From JAIXWP01 sp046309775 (GTDB lineage Bacteria > Bacteroidota > Bacteroidia > Flavobacteriales_D > Sanyastnellaceae), in contig JBKCOM010000058.1 in the NCBI GenBank assembly GCA_046309775.1, positions 1 to 12,503 of the forward strand: a stretch of DNA of 12,503 nucleotides. The letters run 5' to 3'. The notes under the pieces are model-generated. The model was not told the origin of the DNA and did no database searches. It was given only the letters and a program-made list of their open reading frames with translations. Position numbers and translations under genes: made by a program. Below are positions 1 through 4,906 of this stretch, piece after piece (the stretch's first letter is position 1; each line of letters opens with the position of its first letter).

Positions 1-412
1 AACAGTATTCGTAGAAGGTTCATCTCACCAAGGTACTATCGTGAAGAAAGAAGGTAGCCACGCTATCGTAACGCTTCCTTATGGTCTTGAAGGATTCTGT
101 ATGAATAAGAACTTGAAGAAGGCTGACGGTTCTACTGCTAAGGTAGAAGAAACGCTCGACTTCATCGTGTTGGAATTCAACAAGAATCAGCGCAAGATTT
201 CTGTATCTCACACTGGTACTTGGAAAGAAGAAGAAGCAGGTACTGAAGCGCCTAAGAAGGCTGCCCGTCCTAAGAAGGAAGGCGGTGCTGAATCATCTTC
301 TGCTGTGAAGGCTGTAAATGCACAAGTTGAAAAGTCAACACTTGGCGACCTTGATGTATTGGCCAATTTGAAAGACAAAATGGAAGGCAACAACAGCGAA
401 ACTGCTGAGTAA
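1..412 (+). CDS. rpsA: 30S ribosomal protein S1, C-terminal part (5' end outside window)
   Basis: S1 binds mRNA on the small ribosomal subunit and helps initiate translation, which matters in a group whose genes mostly lack Shine-Dalgarno sequences. The frame is open from position 2 with no start in the window, so about 136 C-terminal residues are seen. They begin inside the last S1 (OB-fold) repeat, with the segments HQGTIVKKEGSHAIV, LPYGLEGF and VLEFNKNQRKISVSH typical of S1 repeats. A low-complexity Lys/Ala/Glu-rich tail follows, then a short motif KSTLGDLDVLANLKDKM of the kind that ends Bacteroidota S1 proteins. The GTG at 41 is an internal codon, not a start. A strong intrinsic terminator lies 22 bases after the stop. 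The assignment is firm; only the upstream part is missing. Confidence 0.93.
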   Translation, partial: TVFVEGSSHQGTIVKKEGSHAIVTLPYGLEGFCMNKNLKKADGSTAKVEETLDFIVLEFNKNQRKISVSHTGTWKEEEAGTEAPKKAARPKKEGGAESSSAVKAVNAQVEKSTLGDLDVLANLKDKMEGNNSETAE

Positions 413-434
413 TTCCTTCTGATTTTATAGAATT

Positions 435-468
435 AAAAAATCCCAACCATTCGGTTGGGATTTTTTTT
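435..468 (+). terminator. Intrinsic terminator of rpsA
   Basis: A perfect 8-bp stem, TCCCAACC (441-448) with GGTTGGGA (453-460), closes a 4-base loop ATTC. It is extended by an A-run (435-440) pairing with the T-run at 461-468. The T-run supports termination of rpsA on the + strand; the matching A-run would also allow function on the other strand, though no minus-strand gene ends here. Confidence 0.93.
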
Positions 469-485
469 GCAGCATTATAATTTTG
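455..485 (+). promoter_or_regulatory. Putative Bacteroidota-type promoter for the J-domain-like gene
   Basis: TAATTTTG at 478-485 matches the Bacteroidota -7 consensus TAnnTTTG exactly. A TTG at 455-457 lies 20 bases upstream, near the usual distance for the -33 element. The TTG is inside the right arm of the rpsA terminator. The expected transcription start would fall at or next to the ATG at 491. The match is seen in the sequence; promoter activity is inferred. Confidence 0.45.
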
Positions 486-490
486 CCCCA

Positions 491-1561
491 ATGAAAAAGC
501 AAAAAGGAAACAATGACTTGATCATTGTATCGAACAATAAAGATGCGACGCTCTCGCCGTCTGCGAAAAAATTTAATATGCTTCTCAAAAAACTGGAGCA
601 AGTAAAAAAGCAACAGGAGACCATGAAGACAAAGCTGGAGCAAAATCTTCAGGATGTTCATCGTGAAATAATGCCCACCTACGGGGAATTATGCGAGCTG
701 CAGGCTGATTTTCTTTTGGCTATTATAGACCATTTCAACTCAAGTAAATTGAGTGCTCAAAAGGAGTATTACATCATGTCTTATGTAGATATGGTCAAGG
801 AGAACTTAATGCACGGCCCATACCAAATCAATGAAGAAAAAAGAAAAAAGCTAGAAGAAGCCACGGAAGGGGGTGATGAAGCTGACGCCGAGTTGGATGC
901 CCTTTTTGATGATATTTTTGGAGACCTTGATGAGAGTGACGAAGATGAAGGGACTTTTGAAGACTTTTTTCAATCGCAACCCTTGAACGATGCGGGGGAA
1001 GCCAAAAAGAAAAAGAAAACTAAGAAACAACTCGAAAAGGAAGCTGCGAAAGCTCAATTTGACCAAGAGAAAGATAAGAGTTTTTCAGCGATGTATAAGA
1101 GTCTCGTAAAGCTGCTCCATCCTGATGGGGAGACAAACGAAGAGCTCAGACTGAAAAAGACGGAGTGGATGAAAGAGTTGACGGTGGCCTATAAAAACAA
1201 GGACATTCAAACCTTGCTAAAGATTGAACTTGAATGGATGCAGAGTGACAAATCCCTTGCGGAAAAGCAATCAGAAGAAAGACTCGCCTATATCAATGAA
1301 TTACTGAAGGAACAGGTGCGCGAAGAGGAATATAAATATGCCATGATCTTACAAGACCCTCGCTATCGAATCTTGCATTTTTTCGCGCAGTCTTCAAACA
1401 TTGTATATTTCAGTGCCAAGCTTATTGCGAAAGGATATAAAGAACAAATTGGGCATCATACCAAAATACTCCAGCGTATGCAATCCTCGAATAAAGAAGC
1501 GAATGCCGTCTTCAAGGAGATCGCGGACGAGATGAAAGAGAATGAATTTAATATTTGGTGA
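491..1561 (+). CDS. J-domain-like (HPD motif) coiled-coil protein
   Basis: A 356-residue cytoplasmic protein without signal peptide or membrane segment. Residues about 28-60 are Lys/Gln/Glu-rich and likely coiled coil. Residues 126-160 form a strongly acidic linker, followed by a Lys run at 172-179. Residues about 198-250 resemble helices II-III of a J domain, with MYKSLVKLLHPDGETNEE carrying the HPD tripeptide at 210-212 that stimulates Hsp70 (DnaK) ATPase in J proteins. The rest is charged and helical. I chose the ATG at 491; the open frame extends back to a TTG at 455, but that lies inside the rpsA terminator. It could be a DnaK co-chaperone, or a protein that keeps only a J-like fold. Client and pathway are unknown. 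It ends 38 bases from a convergent gene, with no evident terminator between. Confidence 0.75.
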   Translation: MKKQKGNNDLIIVSNNKDATLSPSAKKFNMLLKKLEQVKKQQETMKTKLEQNLQDVHREIMPTYGELCELQADFLLAIIDHFNSSKLSAQKEYYIMSYVDMVKENLMHGPYQINEEKRKKLEEATEGGDEADAELDALFDDIFGDLDESDEDEGTFEDFFQSQPLNDAGEAKKKKKTKKQLEKEAAKAQFDQEKDKSFSAMYKSLVKLLHPDGETNEELRLKKTEWMKELTVAYKNKDIQTLLKIELEWMQSDKSLAEKQSEERLAYINELLKEQVREEEYKYAMILQDPRYRILHFFAQSSNIVYFSAKLIAKGYKEQIGHHTKILQRMQSSNKEANAVFKEIADEMKENEFNIW

Positions 1562-1599
1562 GTTCCCCTTCAATAAACTCATTGACCTCAAGAGATTTC

Positions 1600-1848
1600 C
1601 TACTTTTTCCACGCTGCTATGGTCTTGTGAGCTATAAAACGAGCCAATGAGGCTATTAAAGACTCCAAGATATCATTTGGGATTACCGGAGCTTCCAACG
1701 ACCTTAGTAACGCTGATTTTATCAAAACCGAAGGGCGTATTGAATTCACAGTATGGTCAAATTGCTCTTGCAACATAAACCATTGGTATTCGGATTTTAA
1801 TTGCAGGGCATAGCGCTCGTCCCTGAGAGCTTCTAATTCATTTTTCAT
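1600..1848 (-). CDS. Small hydrophilic protein, last gene of the YtxH/holin operon
   Basis: An 82-residue protein I do not recognise. It is mostly helical, with a charged N-terminus (MKNELEALRDERYALQLKSEYQ) that could form a short coiled coil, a middle with several hydrophobic residues, and a basic C-terminus ending AWKK. There is no signal peptide or clear membrane helix. Its ATG at 1848 overlaps the end of the upstream holin-like gene by 11 bases, suggesting translational coupling. The coupling to a YtxH gene and a small two-helix membrane protein recalls the enterobacterial yqjD-yqjE-yqjK set, but homology to YqjK cannot be shown from sequence alone. Confidence 0.7.
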   Translation of the reverse strand: MKNELEALRDERYALQLKSEYQWFMLQEQFDHTVNSIRPSVLIKSALLRSLEAPVIPNDILESLIASLARFIAHKTIAAWKK

Positions 1849-2197
1849 GATTCATTCCTTTTTTCAGTTTTCGAATTACACCATTACTCACAGGTCTCTC
1901 CAAGAGTTGTGTTTTAAATGTGTAAATGATAAGCGCGAGTAAAGCATATAGGCCCCCGATGACAAAAAAACCACTATACCATTCACCGAGTTGTTTGCCA
2001 ATCCACAAAGCACTGCCAATACTGATGATGAGAAGTGAAGATGATAATGTGATTATAACGACCAAGCGTGATACAAGTGAAGACAAAACTTCGGCAGTGG
2101 TGCCTATTGCTTCTAATCTCAAAAGTTCGACTTTGGTTTGTGCATATTCTTCTGCTCGTTCGATTAGCAATGCTATGGGAGTGGTATTATTGTTCAT
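1838..2197 (-). CDS. Holin-superfamily / YqjE-like inner-membrane protein
   Basis: A 119-residue protein with a cytoplasmic amphipathic N-terminus (residues 7-40, ERAEEYAQTKVELLRLEAI), two membrane helices (about 43-66 and 75-94) joined by a short loop GKQLGEWYS, and a basic C-terminal tail. This layout and the E-Y-A-x-T-K-x-E-L-x-R-L-E pattern match the phage-holin-III / YqjE group, which despite the name are chromosomal membrane proteins of unknown role, often next to YtxH or ElaB/YqjD proteins. That is the case here: YtxH lies 47 bases upstream and the third gene overlaps its 3' end. A lysis function is not supported, as there is no phage gene nearby. It may help membrane association under stress. 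Confidence 0.8.
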   Translation of the reverse strand: MNNNTTPIALLIERAEEYAQTKVELLRLEAIGTTAEVLSSLVSRLVVIITLSSSLLIISIGSALWIGKQLGEWYSGFFVIGGLYALLALIIYTFKTQLLERPVSNGVIRKLKKGMNHEK

Positions 2198-2244
2198 TTT
2201 GACAACCTATATTTTTTCTCGCGCAACGATGATTCGAAATGAAT

Positions 2245-2538
2245 CTAAGCCGGCTTGTAATCAGAGGCCTTTTCCTTTACGCCATTTTCAACGCGCTCAT
2301 ATTTGAGTTTGCCGCGGTCTGCCATATCCTCAGCAGCCTTATGCACGCCCTCCTTTTTATCCGATAGTGACTCCAAAAAATCATTCCACTTGGACTTTAT
2401 TTCATCCAAATAATCATCTCCTTTGTCCACTATTTGTTTGCGTGTTACCGATCCTTTTTCAGGCGCTAGCAATATTCCTGCTATCGCTCCCACGGCTAGA
2501 CCTGCCAGTGCTCCTAAAATTACTTTTCCTGTACTCAT
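2245..2538 (-). CDS. YtxH domain-containing stress protein
   Basis: A 97-residue protein. Residues 6-24 form a Gly/Ala-rich hydrophobic segment (VILGALAGLAVGAIAGILL) followed by LAPEKGS, the hallmark of YtxH proteins. The rest is a charged amphipathic helix (DDYLDEIKSKWNDFLESL) with a Lys/Glu-rich C-terminus. YtxH in Bacillus is a general-stress gene and homologues are widespread in Bacteroidota; the biochemical role is unknown. The protein is probably anchored by its N-terminal segment with the helix on one side of the inner membrane. It is the first gene of a three-gene operon, with the holin-like and small hydrophilic genes after it. The leader upstream (2539-2611) holds an imperfect dyad but no clear TAnnTTTG element. 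Confidence 0.88.
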   Translation of the reverse strand: MSTGKVILGALAGLAVGAIAGILLAPEKGSVTRKQIVDKGDDYLDEIKSKWNDFLESLSDKKEGVHKAAEDMADRGKLKYERVENGVKEKASDYKPA

Positions 2539-2586
2539 GATATATTGATTTAGATTAAAAATGTTTTCTTAAATAAAAACGACAGA

Positions 2587-2607
2587 CTTAGTTCTAGCTA
2601 AGGAACT
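2587..2607. promoter_or_regulatory. Inverted repeats upstream of the YtxH gene
   Basis: Two interleaved dyads lie in the leader region: CTTAG (2587-2591) with CTAAG (2598-2602), and AGTTC (2590-2594) with GAACT (2603-2607). They sit about 50-70 bases upstream of the YtxH start, where an operator could lie. This is only a symmetry seen in the sequence; no binding protein is known. Confidence 0.25.
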
Positions 2608-2611
2608 TGAT

Positions 2612-2692
2612 AAAAAAAGACCATTCATCAGCAGATACTTGACGTATTTCACATAGTAACCTTCCTAACGCTGTGATGAATTGGTCTTTTTT
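2612..2692 (-). terminator. Long-stem, large-loop terminator after the DUF6799 gene
   Basis: The arms 2612-2630 (seven A, then GACCATTCATCA) and 2674-2692 (TGATGAATTGGTC plus six T) pair over about 18 bp with one bulged base, closing a 43-base loop. Within the loop, ATAC (2635-2638) and GTAT (2644-2647) could form a small extra hairpin. It begins 8 bases after the DUF6799 stop, so on the minus strand it reads as a terminator ending in a U-run. The A-run makes it potentially bidirectional. The loop is unusually large for a simple terminator. Confidence 0.65.
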
Positions 2693-2699
2693 CTTGCAT

Positions 2700-3260
2700 T
2701 CATTTTTTATCAGTGTTGTGATTAGACATTTTTCCTTTCATGTCGAAGTGATCTCCTTCCATCAGCTTCATTTTTTTCCCACCCTTTTTCATATAGCTAC
2801 CGTTCTTCATTAAAGCGGTTCCATTACTTAATACTACATCAAGCGGAGCTTCAGTCATCTTTCCCTTATTGACTAACATTAGTTTTCCTTTAGTAAAATA
2901 ATAACCATCTGGAATTACCTTTTTTTCATTTTTCTGATTTATTTTATCCTTATTTGAATTGGTAAGCTTCCCATTGTAATCAATATGGTCACCTTCTTTT
3001 AAAGCCGTGCGAACACCATCTTTTCTCATGTAGTAGCCACTTTGCATAATGATCATACCATTGGCTAGAGTGATATCATTGTTCATGACCGTTACATTTC
3101 CATTCTTACAAAGATGTAGCTTGGCGTTTTGATAGAGATACCCATCTGGATGGCTTGGAGCTACTTGAATTGGATTGGTTTTTTTAGCTGTTGTATCGGC
3201 TTGGGTATACGTTAGCGATGCTAATAGCAGCGCCAATAATAAAACGATTAACTTTTTCAT
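2700..3260 (-). CDS. Secreted protein with two DUF6799-like repeats
   Basis: A 186-residue protein with an N-terminal signal peptide (Lys-Lys start, Leu/Ala-rich core 4-16, likely cleavage after residue 21, TQA). Two repeats follow, residues 39-99 and 118-178, each 61 long and about 43% identical by hand count. Each starts with DGY, has a central L-x-N-G (turn) and M-x-x-G-x-Y-M, and ends EGDH-x-D-x-x-GK. This pattern matches the uncharacterised DUF6799 family, found mainly in Bacteroidota. A Lys/Asn-rich linker joins the repeats and the tail is polar (NHNTDKK). It is probably periplasmic or surface-bound; no catalytic motif is seen. It lies 23 bases after the Lys-rich small protein gene and is likely co-transcribed with it, then is followed by a terminator. 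Confidence 0.82.
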   Translation of the reverse strand: MKKLIVLLLALLLASLTYTQADTTAKKTNPIQVAPSHPDGYLYQNAKLHLCKNGNVTVMNNDITLANGMIIMQSGYYMRKDGVRTALKEGDHIDYNGKLTNSNKDKINQKNEKKVIPDGYYFTKGKLMLVNKGKMTEAPLDVVLSNGTALMKNGSYMKKGGKKMKLMEGDHFDMKGKMSNHNTDKK

Positions 3261-3283
3261 GTATTCTTTTTAAATCACTTCTT

Positions 3284-3559
3284 TTAGACATTACTGTTTG
3301 CCTGCTCTCCGTGATGTTTGTTGGTAATATGATTGTCTGTATTTGTAGTCTTTTCTTGGATGTTGCTCCTCTTAACATTTTCAGGATCGGCAGTCACCTC
3401 CGTTTCTTTCATTTTCTCATTATCATCCCCCACAGAATGCTTTTTGTCATTTTTTAATCTGGGTGGATTTTGAGGTTTTTTCTTTTCTTCCTCTTTCTTC
3501 TTATGTATGTCAAGGCTTTTTGGAGTCTTGCCTTTTTTATCTTTTGGATCTGTTATCAT
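3284..3559 (-). CDS. Small Lys-rich hydrophilic protein, probably disordered
   Basis: A 91-residue protein I cannot assign to a family. It is almost wholly polar: Lys, Glu, Asp, Asn and Thr dominate, with an N-terminal Lys-rich stretch (HKKKEEEKKKPQNPPRLKN) and an Asn/Thr/His-rich end. No signal peptide, membrane helix or cysteine is present, so it is probably an intrinsically disordered cytoplasmic protein. Biased composition makes chance coding possible, but it sits 23 bases upstream of the DUF6799 gene in the same direction, with an ATG start and an empty upstream region, which favours a real first gene of a two-gene operon. Similar low-complexity proteins accompany stress genes in other bacteria; the role here is unknown. 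Confidence 0.6.
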   Translation of the reverse strand: MITDPKDKKGKTPKSLDIHKKKEEEKKKPQNPPRLKNDKKHSVGDDNEKMKETEVTADPENVKRSNIQEKTTNTDNHITNKHHGEQANSNV

Positions 3560-3575
3560 TTTGACTTGTGTTTTG

Positions 3576-3604
3576 TATAACTAAATTGTTATATGACAAA
3601 ACTG
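3576..3604 (-). promoter_or_regulatory. Dyad and weak -7-like element upstream of the Lys-rich gene
   Basis: TATAAC (3576-3581) and GTTATA (3588-3593) form a 6-bp dyad with a 6-base spacer. Read on the minus strand, CAGTTTTG (3604-3597) matches TAnnTTTG at 7 of 8 positions, and no clear -33 TTG is seen. If the -7 match is real, the dyad lies at or just after the transcription start. This is weak evidence only. Confidence 0.25.
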
Positions 3605-3659
3605 AATAAATCCAATAGAGATTGAATTACACGAATAGTGTATTTCTTTATAAAATTCG

Positions 3660-3692
3660 AAAAAAAAAGGTTGCCAAATTTGGCAACCTCTC
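3660..3692 (-). terminator. Intrinsic terminator of the cupin gene
   Basis: A perfect palindrome at 3668-3689 (AGGTTGCCAAA followed by TTTGGCAACCT) is followed, on the minus strand, by a U-run given by the A-run 3660-3668. It lies 20 bases after the cupin stop. The structure is a textbook terminator for the minus strand. Confidence 0.9.
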
Positions 3693-3712
3693 CTTATAGA
3701 ATCGTAATTCTC

Positions 3713-4093
3713 TCAGACATCTTCATAACCACTTTTTATTATAGTAGAAATGATTTTGAACTTTTGATTCGCATAAAAACGTTGCATCGAATGTGCCGGT
3801 ATGGTGATGCCCATGCCAACCTTCAACTGATATTTTTTATTTCCAATAGTCAAGTCTGCCTCTCCGTCAATCACTTGAATAAAATTATCAAATGGTACTA
3901 TTTTCTCCGAAAGCTCCTCACCCTCGCTAATTGACATCGCTGTTACATTTCCTGTTGATTTTTTTATGATGGTTCTGCTTACAACTGCATTCGGAACATA
4001 TTCCACGATCTCAACAATGATGTGCTCGATACCTTTTTCGAGTTCTAAAGCCTCTGACGGTTTACTTCCTCTATTGTCTTTGTGAATTTCCAT
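3713..4093 (-). CDS. Cupin-fold protein with degenerate metal site
   Basis: A 126-residue single-domain protein. Residues about 50-118 carry the cupin beta-barrel signature: SISEGEELSEK (motif 1 region), PFDNFIQVIDGEADLTIG, and KVGMGITIPAHSMQRF (motif 2 region). Related Bacteroidota cupins usually have a His in the position after L-S-E and a second His in motif 2; here these are Lys63 and Gln104, so the usual metal ligands seem lost (His101 is nearby). The protein may bind a small ligand or act structurally rather than as a metalloenzyme. It lies 91 bases downstream of the upstream regulator gene, in the same direction, with an inverted repeat between them, and has its own terminator. Substrate unknown. 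Confidence 0.82.
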   Translation of the reverse strand: MEIHKDNRGSKPSEALELEKGIEHIIVEIVEYVPNAVVSRTIIKKSTGNVTAMSISEGEELSEKIVPFDNFIQVIDGEADLTIGNKKYQLKVGMGITIPAHSMQRFYANQKFKIISTIIKSGYEDV

Positions 4094-4154
4094 AAATACG
4101 GATTAATGTGTTATCATTTGAGAGCAAAGTTCGTATAAAATCATCATCCGAAGG

Positions 4155-4173
4155 TTGTAAAATAAATTTACAA
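4155..4173. promoter_or_regulatory. Perfect 7-bp inverted repeat between regulator and cupin genes
   Basis: TTGTAAA (4155-4161) and TTTACAA (4167-4173) are separated by 5 bases. The site lies 12 bases after the regulator's stop and about 62 bases before the cupin ATG. There is no U-run on either side, so a terminator is unlikely; an operator for the cupin gene is possible. A weak -7-like element (7 of 8) lies at 4125-4132, which would put the dyad upstream of the promoter. Confidence 0.35.
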
Positions 4174-4184
4174 ACTATCGTGAT

Positions 4185-4745
4185 TCAAAGGTCTTCCAAG
4201 TGTTTTCGTTTGTTTTCCTTTATTGTTTTAAAAAAGGTAGGAGTCAAGCCTGTTACTTTTTTAAATTGATTGCACAAATGGGCAGGACTGCTGTAATGTA
4301 GGAGAATTGCTATTTCTTTGACAGAAAGTTCGTCATAAATGAGAAGTTCTTTTACTTTCTCAATTTTATGAAGTACTATATAATGTTCAATGGTAATGCC
4401 CTTAACCTTAGAGAAAACACTAGATAGAATCTTATAATCTACTTTTAGCTTATCGCTGAGGTATTCTGAAAATTTATTGTAAGGCAACTCATCTTCGTAA
4501 TGAATCATTTCAATAATCACATTCTTTATCTTCTCTACCAGAATGGCCTTCTTATCATCCATAAGTTCGAGCCCCGAAGCATGCAAAGCTGCTTTCAATT
4601 GATCTCTTTCAAATTCAGTGAGTGCCTTCTTGATTTCCACCTCACCAAGTTCGATCATAACGTATTCTATCCCTAGGTTTTCAAGCACTGACTTGACCAT
4701 CAACTTGCACCGAAGACTCACCATATGTTGAATGAAAATTCTCAT
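4185..4745 (-). CDS. AraC-type regulator with HMA-like N-terminal domain (copy 1)
   Basis: A 186-residue cytoplasmic DNA-binding protein. Residues 1-65 resemble a heavy-metal-associated (ferredoxin-like) fold: a beta strand, the loop MVSLRC at 8-13, a helix, IELGEVEI, and a final SGLEL. The HMA motif M-x-C-x-x-C appears as M8-x-S10-x-x-C13, with the first Cys replaced by Ser. Residues about 85-178 are an AraC-type domain with two HTH units: KVDYKILSSVFSKVKGITIE, then LSVKEIAILLHYSSPAHLCN and the closing FKKVTGLTPTFFK. Such fusions are common in Bacteroidota; their signal is unknown. A close paralogue lies at 10829-11389. The gene precedes the cupin gene on the same strand and may be co-transcribed with it or control it. 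Confidence 0.87.
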   Translation of the reverse strand: MRIFIQHMVSLRCKLMVKSVLENLGIEYVMIELGEVEIKKALTEFERDQLKAALHASGLELMDDKKAILVEKIKNVIIEMIHYEDELPYNKFSEYLSDKLKVDYKILSSVFSKVKGITIEHYIVLHKIEKVKELLIYDELSVKEIAILLHYSSPAHLCNQFKKVTGLTPTFFKTIKENKRKHLEDL

Positions 4746-4801
4746 AGCGTAGATGTATTGGATGGTATCAAAGAAAAGAACAACATGTATTGCTACACCA
4801 T

Positions 4802-4809
4802 CAAATGTA
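4802..4809 (-). promoter_or_regulatory. Candidate -7 element for regulator copy 1
   Basis: Read on the minus strand, TACATTTG matches the Bacteroidota -7 consensus TAnnTTTG exactly, 56 bases before the ATG at 4745. No TTG is found at the usual -33 distance, so the call rests on one element only. Confidence 0.35.
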
Positions 4810-4854
4810 GTGAAGTATAATGTGTTGAACTTGTTTTAAATGACAAGGAGGGAA

Positions 4855-4877
4855 AAAACAAAACGCAACAGTGCGCG
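4855..4877 (-). terminator. Weak candidate terminator after uvrA
   Basis: On the minus strand a short CGCA/TGCG hairpin with a 4-base loop, about 30 bases past the uvrA stop, is followed by a T-rich run interrupted by one G. The stem has only 4 bp, so the call is weak. Confidence 0.3.
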
Positions 4878-4906
4878 CTTGGGACTCAGAAATCTCGTTA
4901 ATCCCC

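Noticed and set aside
1838..2197. Prophage remnant suggested by the holin-like protein
   Set aside because: No lysin, capsid, integrase or attachment repeats are nearby; YqjE-type proteins are chromosomal and pair with YtxH, as here.
1926..2306. Plus-strand open frame of 126 codons opposite the holin-like and YtxH genes
   Set aside because: It lies antisense to two well-supported genes, its translation has no family pattern, and no promoter or start context supports it.
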